A stretch of 64,000 nucleotides of DNA from Plutella xylostella (GCF_932276165.1 NC_064007.1:4474001-4538000); one strand, 5' to 3'; counted from the first letter of the stretch, positions 34,700-47,080 are shown. Notes: generated by a model from the letters alone, not told the origin. Program-made: numbers and translations.

Positions 34700-36480
34700 A
34701 TAACTTAAGTAATAATAACTTATAGTTAAAGATTAGGAATGTCATCATTGTCACGGAGGTACCTGAGTTACGTATATAGTACGTTTTTATAACACTTTAT
34801 TTTATTAACTAACCTTCCTTATATGCCTACTTGACTATATGCCTACCTAAACATGAGTTCAAAAGTACCTAAACCACACGATTCGGAGTCAAAGCTATTA
34901 AAAAAACTTTTATTTTTTTTTAAATCGCTTTTAATCTGTGTGCCATAAGAGTAACATTTGAACGGCAAGGCAAGTGTTGCATTCTGGCTTCTGTACCTAT
35001 GAAATTTTCATAGCTAAAGTGCCGATTCGAACATTTCCTGTAAAAGCTTAAGTTTGAAATCGATTTGACCTAAAATGTTTATCGCTGTTTGAGGTACAGT
35101 TATGTGGAAATTTCTAGAGCTACCTTTACGTTTTATAAATACGAAAAAAAACATTTTACTATGGTTCTATGTATGTTAAAAGTTTCACGATGCTAGTTTC
35201 CTACAGGTGCCACTTTGTATTATTGAATATTATCAGTAATCTAAATTTTAAGTAAAACTAGTAGTAACAGCATACAAAAGTTTTTTTTTTATGAAAACTT
35301 AACTAAGTAAATATAATAATCCAAAGAAAATAAAGCTAAAACTTATGCCTAACAAGTTTCCACCTTTAGGTTATCCCACCAGGTACTCTACCATTATCAA
35401 AATATCTCCATCAACCAAATCTCAAAAAACAAAGATTATCTTAAAAAATAACATAATAAATAAAAGCAACGCTCATCCGTTGTAGCAACTAGCAAAACAA
35501 AGCTGTTAGCACGTCTTGCAGCACAAAACGCTATCCTTGCTCAGTAAAAACCGGTAAAAACTGGTAAAAACCGGTAAAAACTACATTTCACAGTGACACG
35601 GAGAAATGCTGAACACCTGCATTGCAGGCCAGGGGTCCGTGTTTGTGTGGCTACAGCTGGGGTTCATTTGTCATACGGAACCCTGTTTCTCATAAGTATT
35701 TGTGTTGACTTCTGCTTTTGTTAGTGCAGTGTGAATGTAACAAAACGCAGTGATCGTAACGACTAGCTTTTTCTTGCCTAGATTATTACGCTCAGTATCA
35801 ATAAAATTGTTCTAAAATATAGTGTCCTAGGTCTTATTTTGTGTATACAACATAGTAGATTAGGTTCTACACTTAATTATTTGATAGCATTACCAAAAAT
35901 CGGTTTGAAAATGCCGGTCGCTACGGTTGTGCTGTCATTAATGTCATTATGTAACGTAGATTACTGAAATAGTATCTTAAACTTTTAAGGCATTACATAT
36001 TTTACGTACCTATAAATGCACCTTAATAATATACCTTTAACGTTTTACATAATTATTATAAAAAGTTTCTTTGGTACCTATATGGTAGGCGGGGGTGCAT
36101 TTGTTGCAACCAGTTTTCTTTAGTGCAAATTACGATTTAGGAAAAAAATATATTATAATTATTTAACCATATCCAAAGCATTCAAAAGTAATAATAATGT
36201 ATGTATTTAGCAGTGCAAACACACTTTTATATATTGTAATCCATTGTAGAGTGAAAAACAAGGCACGAGAATCCTAAACTTCAATAGATTGAGTGCATAA
36301 CGGTTCGATTAATATCATTAAAATGATCAATCAAACTATTTACACTAGGGTCGATCGATACTTATCTCTTTTGTCAACCGTACCTAAATCCTTAAACAAG
36401 CACAACATTTCACCAAAACCTATTAAAATACCACACCCCAACAGGCAAACAAGAACAATATACAAAATGGCGCATTCGAA
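34700..36480. other. Unassigned DNA
   Basis: No gene is supported. A four-unit 10-bp tandem repeat of CCGGTAAAAA/CTGGTAAAAA lies at about 35,541-35,580. Confidence 0.4.
35541..35580. repeat. 10-bp tandem repeat, about 4 units
   Basis: CCGGTAAAAA and CTGGTAAAAA alternate with one further degenerate unit. Confidence 0.85.
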
Positions 36481-36557
36481 ATCCTAAAAACAAACTTGTC
36501 TACAGAAACACAAACGATTCGTCAAGTCGGGGCTTGCACCTGGGCTTGGACCTGTGC

Positions 36558-36601
36558 GGGGGTGGGGGCGGGGGGTGCCAGCTGAGGGGGGCGGGGTAGG
36601 G
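36558..36601 (+). other. G-run block with quadruplex potential
   Basis: Runs of 5, 5, 6, 6, 4 and 3 G are separated by short loops within 44 bases, starting at 36,558. This satisfies the usual G4 pattern of at least four runs of three or more. The surrounding 200 bp is open on both strands but has no recognisable protein motif, and a coding exon cannot be excluded. Confidence 0.6.
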
Positions 36602-37718
36602 CTGTCAGGGAGCCTGGTTAGGGGTATACCGAGTGAAGGCTTGCTTTGTGGAAATAGCGGATCAGAAATGCTGCTGCTGGTGTAAAATAATGAGGGATTA
36701 TAAAGCAAGTAATCTTAGATTAATAGGTTCAAAATAGGCTACAATATTTGACGACTATCCGAGTATCCGTGGTGTAGCATTTTCTGTGCCGTTAGTTTTC
36801 CAACATAACAGTTTTAACATCAGCACAGAAAAATAGGGTAAGTGCCCCAATAAAGGACACCAAAAAATATGTTTACCAAAAACAATGTTTTTCCGGTTGA
36901 AAACGCTGGCACCCCTACTACCCGGTTATCCGGGGGTGGCATTCACCCGGATTGTTAGAATTAATGATTGTTTATATTTCTTCCCAGCAGATCTTCCGTC
37001 TGTCGACGGCCACTTACTCAAATTTAATACTCTTAAGGGCATTCCGGGATGTGTTTTAAAGTCCTCTCGACCCCGCTAGTTGAACCGGGTGGTGTTTCGA
37101 AGGGGTTAATTGGTTAAGTTTATTTTTGGAATTATGTAGAAAGGTTGTGTTTTAGACTAATGGGGTTAATGAAGAGTGAGAGTGTATTGCTAATAGGATA
37201 ATGTGGATGCGCTGTTTATTGCTGAAAACTTTTTAATAATATTTTTTATATATCTTTTTTGAAGCTCTTACAAGTTAGGCAGCGCTGACCAAAATTGGCT
37301 GGTGATATTTGATTTTTATAGCAACCACTTGTTATTCATAAAACGACCACTTTCGCGAAGTTTTCCCTTGAAAATGGCGGTTTGCAGACACCGAGCAATC
37401 TCGATAGCGCTCCTAAACAAAAGATTGCAGCAATACAGGGTAAAACGAATGCAATCGCTTTATAACTTACGAGTTCTATCGGCAGGGTGGAGTTACGCCC
37501 TCGGACCACCTGAACTTTTAGCTGTCCCCGGGGTCCGGTTGGCACTTACGACCGGTTATCGGACCCCGGTTTTATTGGTGCAGGTCAGGTTAGGATATAA
37601 AACTTTTTTTGGGATCTCTGTTTCACTTATTTGTAAAGAGGTGGGTAGCTGACGATAATTGTGTGTTTACTATTTTTATTTTACATCATTATTTTTGCAG
37701 ATTTTCCAAAAAGACATA
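36602..37718. other. Unassigned DNA with a GC-rich hairpin
   Basis: No gene is supported. CCGGGGTCCG (37,528-37,537) and CGGACCCCGG (37,560-37,569) form a perfect 10-bp stem with a 22-base loop. The open frame at 37,302-37,652 spans this hairpin and has no recognised motif. Confidence 0.4.
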
Positions 37719-37720
37719 TA

Positions 37721-39373
37721 CAGGGTGTCCCAAAAGTCAACGTCATCCCTTAAAGGGCTGATAGGTCAGCTCATGAGAGGCCAGTATATCACAATATGAC
37801 CTTAGTAAAAACTCGATAATTTTCGAGATATTGACACTTTTATAAATTTGCTGAAAATCGACACCTTGGATCAGTTTTTTGCGTGCCGCCGGTACAAAAA
37901 TGCATATTGTTAGAATTTGTTTGGTGTTGCATCACCCTGTATAGCCCTGCTATTGATCGCAGTCAAAAAAAATATCGAGTAATGCTGTATGTTTAAAAAA
38001 ACACAGTTTTCAGAATCATAAAAGGTAATCGTATTTTTTTATAAACAACTTTGACTGTGCATACTGTAAAAAAAATATACCACGCAAACCTGGCACCTTA
38101 TTTGAAAAGATTGCTCATTTAATGCAGTTTTCAAAATGGTATGAAACGTTCCTATTGTTTCAATTAACAAAAGAGTTATTGCTATTTTAGTACAAAACGA
38201 CCTCGATGTAAAATTGTTTGAAGGAAATTTATTTGACTGAATTTATTAAGGGTAAGTCATGTTGGAATGATTAAAAGTAAAATAGGTGGTGGGGTCAGCC
38301 GTGGCAACATAGATGACGCAAAAATAGCTAAGAAAAAACTTACCAAACTCTTATAAAACATATTTTGCTTTTTTTACACCTTATTTAAAAAAAAAAACAA
38401 ACATTTATTGACTTATATTTTTATTTCTCCAAATTATAACACCACATTATTATATTAAGTACATAATCAGCAAAAATAATACTCATTAATGGTCATAATC
38501 ATAATTTTGAGAGTTTGGTTTTGTTTAACAATAACTTTAAAATAAATAACAAGTAATTAGAGGTAATGTTAATGACAAACTGATCTGTCCCTTTTTTGGA
38601 TACTGTGGGTGTACAATGTACATGTGTAAGCGTTTTACTTGTACAATATCACACATTAGCACTACTCAGGAATGTACGTTACCATGCGCTACATTTATGG
38701 GGAATGTGGAGTTGCTATAGTCCACTTTATTCGAGAAAGATACTATAAATGCGTTTTTTTTATTAACTGTGACAACGTTGTCTCTTTTCCCACTCCCGGC
38801 CACACCACCTATTTTACTTTTACTCATTTCAACATGACTTACCCTTAATAAATTCAGTCAGAAAAATTTCCTTCAAACAATTTTACATCGAGGTCGTTTT
38901 GTACTAAAATAGCAATAACTTTTTTGTTAATTGAAACAATAGCAACGTTTCATACCATTTTAGAAACTGCATTAAATGAGCAATCTTTTCAAATTAAGTG
39001 CCAGGTTTGCGTGGTATATTTTTTTTACAGTATGTAGAGTCAAAGTTGTTTATAAAAAAATACGATTACCCTTTATGACTTTGAAAACTGTGTTTTTTTA
39101 AACATACAGCATTACTCGATATTTTTTTTGACTGCGATCAATAGCAGGGCTATACAGGGTGATGCAACACCAAACAAATTCTAACAATATGCATTTTTGT
39201 ACCGGCGGCACGCAAAAAACTGATCCAAGGTGTCGATTTTCAGCAAATTTATAAAAGTGTCAATATCTCGAAAATTATCGAGTTTTTACTAAGGTCATAT
39301 TGTGATATTCTGGCCTCTCATGAGCTGACCTATCAGCCCTTTAAGGGATGACGTTGACTTTTGGGACACCCTG
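37721..39373. mobile_element. 1.65-kb palindromic (foldback) element with about 573-bp arms
   Basis: The left arm (37,721 to about 38,293) and right arm (about 38,803-39,373) are near-perfect inverted copies around a roughly 509-bp AT-rich centre. Outer ends are CAGGGTGTCCCAAAAGTC and the complement, and TA flanks both (37,719-37,720; 39,374-39,375). Within each arm, about 222 bp in, a second CACCCTGTA word marks an inner boundary. The outer 222 bp is thus itself bounded by inverted CAGGGTG ends. No transposase is encoded; open frames across the arms are chance. Confidence 0.85.
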
Positions 39374-39375
39374 TA

Positions 39376-40212
39376 TGTATATAGTCTTACTGCAAAATCT
39401 TTATATAAAACACCACTGAACATCATTACATCAGCTTTGAACATTATTTTTGAAAAAATCAACACTATTATTAAACTTAAAGTTATGCACAACCATTTCA
39501 AGGATAACGTATGAAGGTCCAGTCAAAAACATTCCACGTTCGCCGACGACTAGCGACAAGAAATTGTAGGAAACGTTTAACATAAAAAAATATTGTCAGA
39601 ACGTGCTCCAGATCTTGGGAGAAGTAATTGAAAACTTTCATGCGGAGGCAAACTTACAGACGACATATTAGATTCCCTTATCCAGTCTTGTCTGCGATAT
39701 AAAATGAAAATTTAAAAATAAAATATTCAGAACCGACGAAAAATTACCAAAACAAAATGTAACGGCGGAAGCGGTCGTGAAAATACCGCGCATAATATCA
39801 TAAAATATTTCCCAACAGCAACAAAAATAATAACTCGAGCGTCTGATAAACAGCAGCACTTAAAATTGTAAAGCGTTTCGCACAGCGCTTTAAACTATGA
39901 CAAATGTCCTAAATTCCTGTAAAATATGAGAAGACGAGCACTGACCATTGCCAGGTGGCTAATCTATTTGTCTAAGACCTGGATGTGGTGGATTAATGCG
40001 AGCACTCTGGCCGAACATGTCTGGACATCCGCGCACCTGATGCTTCTGCACATTATACTTACATACTAGACTATGCTTTTGCGGGGTGGTCGTTTTAGAT
40101 TTTGATACAATGTAGACTGGGAGTTAGTTTCACTTTGTAGTTTACGCGTAAGCTATTTATTTAACAATGCATTGCATACTTCATTTTTTATTTACAAAAC
40201 AATCTCCTCACC
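39376..40212. other. Unassigned spacer
   Basis: Nothing recognisable is seen. Confidence 0.4.
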
Positions 40213-40340
40213 TCATCATCATCATCAATTCATCACCCTATAGCAGTCCACTGCTGGACGTAGGCCTCTTCTGAAGCACGCCACTGGATGCGATCTATTC
40301 GTATACGATCCACGCATGTTGTTCGGTGGAATCCACAAAA
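40213..40340 (-). mobile_element. LINE 3' end (RTE-like), minus strand
   Basis: A (CATCAT)n run is followed by CTATAGCAGTCCACTGCTGG, then ACGTAGGCCTCTTC and CACGCCACTGGATGCGATC, the complementary 3' end of an RTE-type LINE. Confidence 0.75.
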
Positions 40341-43300
40341 TAAATTCAAGAACAGACACCAGTACTTACACTCCCAATCCGAATAACACGTCCATATTAC
40401 TATGACAAAACAAAAGGCGGCAACAACTCTGTGAAAAATGGGCAGCTAATCTTTTCGTCTAAAACAGCGATGTATTCAGACAGATAAATGAGAGTGGTCC
40501 GGTCACGCCCGCGACGGCACCTGGGGACCCCTTGTCCGAAGGGGAGGGGGGGAGATGAACGAAGGGAGGGAGAACTTGCTACATTCTCGTTTGTTGTGAT
40601 GACTCTTGTTACATTTTTGTGTTTGGTCGAAATGGAATCGTTCGAAATAATTATCTTATCAGTAGAGAGAAAACATAACAGTAGGTAGAATATTTTTTTA
40701 ACTTTTTTGTTCAGTGTTAATGCCTTTACTTGAAAATCAAATCTATGCAAAAATTACCTTTTTCAATAAGACCGTTTTCAGGACCAACCCTAACAATAAT
40801 TTGCCAAAGTGTAAAAGTTTGTACTTATATTTTCATTTCATATTCCACTTATTTTTTATGAGAAACTTAGATTACACAGTTTTTTAGACGGCTTGAGACA
40901 GAAGCGTAAAGAGTTTTAAAAGAATAATTTTATTTGGTAATTTAACATTGTGAAAGCGGGGGGTTTAAAAAGCTATTTCAATTATTCTGTTCGTAGCGGG
41001 CTGATCAATCAAAGTGTTTTAATGAGCTCCGAACAAAGGCAGCACCTCATTAGGTAAAAGTACCTGAAGTCTGCAGACAGAGTAGAGTACAAAAAAATAT
41101 TGATTTCCCAAGACGCATTTACAAGTAGCTGCAAATATTTCTTCAATACCCAACTTACATATTAATTTCTCCCTTTTATGTGCAAAAAACTTCAACTTCT
41201 CTTGAGTCTATCCTTGAGACAAATTGAAATCATATCTAAGTATTTTATTGTTTTATAAATATCACAGAAAGAACTTAAGAGCATACTAAAATATATGTAC
41301 AAGAACGATAAGAATTAATAAAAAAACATTAGTTTTTTTAAACATCCACTGTAAGCGTGTACTCTGTAAAAACAGTTCGATCGTTAATCCTGGCAAAACA
41401 AGTTCATCTTGGAAGCCCTTTATCACAGTCCGGAGGGCGCAGGTGTTTTCTCTGCCGGCGCAAATATACTGTGCACAGTGCAGTTGCACATCTGGACTAT
41501 TCCAAAAATGTGCCGATATTAGTAGGTCTTACCTCAATAGTGGGCTTTTCCTTTTGATTTTTCCGTAAATATTAAAACTTTAACTAATAACATGTATTAT
41601 AAAAAAATAATGTCACTTGCACAGTTGTTACGACTATAGAATATAGGTATGTTAGTTATAAAAAGTCTGTTCATCTTGAAGCCGTTTTTTTCATATTCTT
41701 ACAAAATAGTTCAGTTTTTTAAGAACTTTGAAATCCTGTTCTCTGCCTACTACCATTTCCTACAAAATCTCACCAATATCGCAATGGGATTCCTAACTTA
41801 ACAGAATAAGGCTGTATGCCTTAGTGGTGCAAGGTACTTAGTTGTGCGATTTCAGTGAGTTCCTTAATTGAAGCCTCTAATGAGATCCTACCACGTGGGG
41901 ACGAAGTTGGGAGCTAGGAGTCATTAATCATTAAGAGGATAGATATTCAAATAAATTTGGGGATTTAATTACACTTAATACGGTTTTTTACTGTGATTAT
42001 TAATTATTATTATTGCACATTCTAATGATAGATAATGTAGGTACTCAGTATAATTTATATGAATTTTTATAGACTTACTTAAGTTTCGTAACGGGAATGC
42101 TTTTTTTTAAACTAATAATACCTGCATGTATATATTTTAATCCGCATAATATTTTCTTTAAAAAAATATTCACTTTGCCGACCTTAAAAAGCCACGAATA
42201 GCGATTGTCAATTTACGTCATCTGTTTCACAATATAACGTCCCATACATATTCTATACCACTTCACCAGGCCCCATCTCGAACGCGAAAACAGGGTTGTC
42301 ACAACATTTGATGAATCGCTTATTAGATTGTCGCTCCGTATGTTTTGCACTTATTTTCACGCCAATATAGCCGACTTTTTGCATCGATAAATTACGATGG
42401 CCGACCATCGCTGCGTTCACCCTATTATTTCGTTTTTGTGCCGCCGCTAAGATTGGGTAATTGGTTTTCCATGTGGCTTTTTTATAAACAATTACTATGA
42501 AACTATTGTTCAGATATTTTCTGATGGTTATTATTATATACCTACTTGATAGTATTAACTTAATTCCGAGTTGTTTCTTAGTTGTATTAACTCAGGTACT
42601 TTTTGTTAGCATTTAATATCTTATCCTCCGGCCCTCCCTGAAAACCCCGTAATATTTACGTCGATAGTAATAGTTTTCCATAAAACACTGACATTTATTA
42701 ACATTTTCCGACAAAAGGTTCTATAACAAAAGAGTCGCCGTTCAATGGTTTCTGCATTTGAAACTGTAGTTCTGCCTTGGCTTTTACAACTCGGTTCATT
42801 GTCAACGACATTTTGACATGACTTAGTGTTGGTACCATTATATTAAGCGTTCGATTTTCTCTTCTTACGCTGAGATTTGTTTCATTTCCATGAATCGTTA
42901 CCGTGTTGCGTAGCCTTGGAGCGTAATATACGATCGCTATTTTGATGTAATATTTATCTAATTCAGTGAAATGCAAAAAATAACACATTCTACGGCTCGC
43001 TCAATATAAGAGTAGGATGTAAACTCTTCTAATAATACATTTAATTAAATAAAAAAATATAGAATGGTAAGAAAGCTACATTTCTGCTTTCGAAAAAACT
43101 TTATGTACCTTAGTAAGACTTTTAAAATAGCTCTTCAAAAGTGAAATATATATTTTTACGAGTAAAATATCAAAGTGAAGCAATAACTTTGGTTTGAATC
43201 TTTCAGCGCTGAATGTGTTTTATTTTTCAGGTTTCATTGTTAAATATCATCATATAAAATCAGAATAAAAGGAAGTTCAACTGAAATTTCCCAAGTTACA

Positions 43301-43495
43301 GCTTAGATAGAGCCCCCTTCTTAACTTGTCATATACTTGTCCCTGGTCAAACTTAAAAACTGAGGCAGATTTTATTACTATTAATAATAAAGGTACAAAA
43401 TATTAATAGGACGACTATAGGGACACACACCACAAACTATTCCACCCAAACCTTACCTGAAAAAACCACTAACAGTAATCTTTCTCCTTCCACAG
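40341..43495. other. Unassigned DNA upstream of the coding exon
   Basis: No exon or element could be supported. If the exon at 43,496 belongs to a plus-strand gene, this is intron. A CpG-richer patch lies at about 42,180-42,450. Confidence 0.4.
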
Positions 43496-43895
43496 ATGAA
43501 CCCGCAAGATGACTCAGAGATTTGACCAGAACCGTCTCCTCTGAAGCAAAACCCTCCATCATCAGCCATGAGTTGGCAACACCAAGACTCGGTCTTGGGA
43601 CCGCTCGAAAAGACTATCTCAGCAAAACGCCACACCCTACAGGACCTTAAACCACTCCTAGAAGACAGAGGGGGGGACCCGTTGAAGAAATGTCGAATAA
43701 GGACAGTGTTAAAAACAGACCATAGTGAAAATAGTCGAATTAGCAATAATAGTTTTAATGGGTTAGAGAGTAAGGTTAGTTTTCGAATTGGAAGCAGATG
43801 GTGCTGTAGGGGTGTTAGGCAGTGGTTTTTGGCGTTTCTGGTGATGGTGGCAGCTCTGGACAGTACGAGGATATGTGCTGAAGCCAGGAGTTCAG
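43496..43895 (+). CDS. First coding exon of a putative secreted or membrane protein (partial)
   Basis: I do not recognise the gene. A pyrimidine-rich TTTCTCCTTCCACAG acceptor precedes 43,496, and CAG|GTATGA at 43,895 is a good donor. The start chosen is the AUG at 43,568, giving 109 codons plus one base (phase 1). The first 80 or so residues are polar and basic (for example LQDLKPLLEDRGGDPLKK). They are followed by RQWFLAFLVMVAALDSTRIC and AEARSS, a hydrophobic core with an A-x-A-type cleavage site, so either a signal peptide with a long N-extension or a signal anchor. Phase-1 junctions just after a signal sequence are typical of extracellular-module proteins. Two short upstream open frames (43,496-43,525 and 43,509-43,544) lie in the 5' leader of the exon. 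Neighbouring exons lie outside the window or are not recognisable. Confidence 0.6.
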
Positions 43896-43929
43896 GTATG
43901 AACCTTTCTTATTATATTTTTTACTGCTA

Positions 43930-44343
43930 AGCCCCAACTTCTCCATAGTCGGTTAGATCGTAACCAGGGAAATAATAATAATAATATAATATGTGGGGAC
44001 ATCTCACACACGGCCATCCGACCCCAAGCTAAGCAGAGCCTGTGTTATGGGTATCGGACAGCTGATATATCTACACAAATACATAGATAGATAGATATTA
44101 AATATAAATATCAACACCCAAGACCCGAGAACAAATATCTGTCTTTAAACAAATATCTGCCCCAGCCGGGAATCTAACCCGGGACCTTCGGCATAGCAGT
44201 CAGGGCCACTAACCACTACGCCATTCGACCGGAAAGGTTGCTTAATTATACGTCATCTCCATATTCAATTCTTGACAGATGTGTCAAAAGTCAAGCAATA
44301 ATCCCTGGGTATGGTCTAACCCACTATGGCTAAATTGGCACTA
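43930..44343 (+). mobile_element. PIF/Harbinger-like MITE, copy 4, split by a SINE
   Basis: The left part (CCAACTTCTCCATAGTCGGT onward) and right part (TTATACGTCATCTCCATATT to CTAAATTGGCAC) together match the family, with TAA outside both ends. The SINE at about 43,968-44,231 interrupts it. It starts about 34 bp after the exon donor, so the MITE and then the SINE both landed at the start of an intron. Confidence 0.8.
43968..44231 (-). mobile_element. tRNA-derived SINE, type II, nested in a MITE
   Basis: On the minus strand the head has an A box TGGCGTAGTGG and a B box GGTTAGATTCC with one change from consensus. The tail is type II (GGGTCGGATGGCC, GAGATGTCCCCACA) and ends in an (ATT)n run. 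GGAAA occurs at both insertion edges, possibly a short target duplication. Confidence 0.85.
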
Positions 44344-44399
44344 AAGTCTGGTTTTTAACCACATATAGGTACTAACTTGCAGATTCTGAACGGTTCATC

Positions 44400-44505
44400 A
44401 ACGGTCGTTTGTCCCGTGCATTGAGTATGAATGGTCTGGGGACGAAATAGGCAGACGTATAGGAAGACGTGGTAGGCCAGAAAGGCCCACCGATTTATAA
44501 AAACT
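44400..44505 (+). mobile_element. LINE C-terminal scrap
   Basis: GGAAGACGTGGTAGGCCAGA within this stretch reads as GRRGRPERP, like the basic tail of LINE polyproteins. It is too short and decayed to place further. Confidence 0.3.
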
Positions 44506-44751
44506 AGTTGCAGTCTCAATTTTCACTAGACTCAATCTAGTTGGCAAAGCGTTCGTTTCATAGAAAATGATTTGTTTACATACTAAAATGACAGCTTCAA
44601 TTCATAAAATATTCGGATTCCGGATTTGATCACAGATTTGGTCATGGTTTATTGTTATTAGCTGTTTCCTAGCAACCAATGTCAAAAAATTGCAATAGTG
44701 ATGTACCGGTATGTAGATATGTATTAATCGACAAAAAAGGTCATAGTTGGG

Positions 44752-45072
44752 AAGCGTCCGTAGTCGAATTGGCTTCAGTAATCGTAACTGATCACTGAGG
44801 TTAAGCAACAACTGACACGGTCAGCCATTGGTAGGTACAGCATGAGGTACCGATTTCAAATGGTTCTTTTCTGGCGCTTCCGTGCTTCGGACGGGACGTT
44901 AAGCCGTGGGTCCCTGTTGCTGCTTCGGCAGCAGTCGTTAAGCCTAGTCAGAGGCCGCCCGAAGGGGCGGCTTGAAAGCATCTGACCGTCGGGTTACCCA
45001 CTTACTCGACAACTTCAGTGCATTGTACTCATTCAAAAACGGCGATACGGCTCGCGACCTATCACGTGAGTA
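44752..45072 (+). mobile_element. 5S rRNA-derived SINE
   Basis: The head at about 44,781-44,834 resembles the internal promoter part of 5S rRNA: GATCACTGAGGTTAAGCAAC followed by GACACGGTCAGCCATTGG, matching the order GATCACCGAAGTTAAGC...CGGTTAGTACTTGG of 5S genes. The body continues through CTTCGGACGGGACGTTAAGC, GCTTCGGCAGCAGTCGTTAA and GAGGCCGCC to GTCGGGTTACCCACTTAC. The last segment is shared with the LINE 3' end at 16.6 kb, as expected if the SINE borrows LINE machinery. CGATACGGCTCGCGACC at the end matches the repeat at 5.1-5.2 kb. Confidence 0.75.
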
Positions 45073-46955
45073 TAAATGTACAGCGAAAAGCGGGTGACTT
45101 CGTTTATTAATCATTCCTAATTAAATTTAACTACACCTAATTAATTTGAAATTAGTATTTCTAACCCATGTTCTCGAATTCATCGATAACACTTATCGAT
45201 AATTGTTACATCCATTGGCAAGAAAAATGAAGACACTGTGTTCATTATTAAATGTCACTTCACGTAACCCTTATTGCTGGGAATTAAAACTCATAATGAT
45301 ATGTCCCATGAGACATAATCATGGTAAACGGTAAAATTTCCCCCCGCAAAAATTGGCAGACTTTTTTGTATCAAGAAAGATTGCTATGACGCTTCCCGAG
45401 AGTACACCCGAGTCCGCGTTGTTCTATGGTCCCGTGAATAATAAGTGATGTAACCTTCTATTGACAAGACAATCGACTGTTGATGAACCGTTCAGAATCT
45501 GTCAAGTTAGTATCTGAGATTAAAAAACACACCTTAGCCTTTCTATTCTATTCTATTCTTACCTTAGCCTTATACTGAAAAGTATTTCCCTTCAAATCAA
45601 AATGAAAAGCTTACGTACAGACTAACGTGTGTGAAATTCGGTAGGATATACCATTATTTATTAGTTAAGTTACAGATCGCGTGAGCTTTTATTACGTACT
45701 TTAGTGGTACATCAATAAATGTTTAGCATTTTACACGCGGCGAATTAATTTGTACTTTTAATGGCACAATTTGTACGATTGAGGCGGACATAAATTTATA
45801 TACTCGTATGATATCAGCAAAAAAGTTTGGTACTTAATGAATTACTACGTACATGTTAGGTTGTATTTAACTTAATTAGTGCTTAGGGATTAACGCTATT
45901 CTGTTAAAAACTGTTATGTTGACCTGCTACCATACTACCACCGACACATTAGCAATAAAAAATCCATAAGCAGCGTCAAGATCTGTCTGATCCATACAAG
46001 TAACGTCAAATTTGGCAAGCGAGCGACGCTACTTAAGGATTGTTAATTGCTAATGTTCGGTGGTGGTAGCCCCACTGCTGGTATGAAGGTCACTGATGAA
46101 ATATGACTCAGTATATTCCATAGGAGAGGGAGACAAACTTTGACTTTGAGCTTAATGGGGTCGTGTCCTTAGATACTAAAATATGCAAAATATATTTGTA
46201 AATGTATACAGGCTGATTACAAATAGGCTTGTCTTAAAGGTCACTAACCTTAAATCTTTCAGTTTACAGTAATATCGAAGATGTTCGATCAATGTCGCTC
46301 TAGGACAATCGAAATTACACCTTAATGCGCCGATCGCATGATGTATTTTGCCGTGACTGGTTCTGTTTCGTTCAAAAATAGTTTATTCTTGAAAATATTT
46401 TTCTATAACAAACAATTTAGGTACTTTAAAAAATATTATGCTTAAAGAGACTTTATGCCTTTATTTATGCCTGTACTCTGTACCTACTTTATCTTGTTTT
46501 CTTAGAAATAGAAATACACTACAAAGAGCTACAACAAATTTAATTTAAAAAAAATATGTTTAGAAATAAGTTTGTAGATTTAGAATAGTGAAGACATTTA
46601 ACACATTAGTACCTATTATAGGTACCTATCTGGTAAGATTATTCGTGTTGGTAGGATTACTTCATAAAGTTAGGCAATAAGCAAGAACTAGGCAGGTTAC
46701 AGGTTGCCTAGTTTATGTACTTAGGTTTGAGATTTGAACTCTCGCTGGCCTTATGTTTATTTTGACACCTTAACCACAGAAACGTTTCTGAACCTACAGT
46801 ACACAATATGCACCTCTAGCTAAAAAATCATTAACAACGTTAAAAATACAATATATAGACATGAGTTAAAATTCTAGCTATTCAATAGGTACCTATAGAT
46901 AGTCTTGAATTTATTTATTAACAACTAATTATACAGAATGTCGTAAAATTGAAAT
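45073..46955. other. Unassigned DNA
   Basis: No gene is supported. A (CTATT)n run lies at about 45,541-45,558. Confidence 0.4.
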
Positions 46956-46970
46956 TGTTATCAAAAACTT

Positions 46971-47066
46971 CATCATCAGCCTATAGCAGTCCAGTGCTGG
47001 ACGTAGGCCTATCCCAAAGCACGCCATTGGATGCGATCTTTAGCTTTCCGTTAGCTTTAGCTGATC
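46971..47066 (-). mobile_element. 96-bp LINE 3' tail with 14-bp target duplication
   Basis: The insert starts CATCATCAGCCTATAGCAGT and contains the complementary RTE-type 3' end. Perfect 14-bp direct repeats GTTATCAAAAACTT flank it at 46,957-46,970 and 47,067-47,080. This is a severely 5'-truncated retrotransposition product. Confidence 0.9.
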
Positions 47067-47080
47067 GTTATCAAAAACTT

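Noticed and set aside
37302..37652. 116-codon open frame
   Set aside because: It has no recognisable motif or splice context and spans a GC-rich hairpin; length is within chance for a GC-richer patch.
40400..40750. 116-codon minus-strand open frame
   Set aside because: Low-complexity composition, no start context or splice signals, and overlapping opposite frame of similar length.
43453..43746. 97-codon minus-strand open frame
   Set aside because: Opposite-strand shadow of the plus-strand exon, which has acceptor, donor and signal-like sequence.
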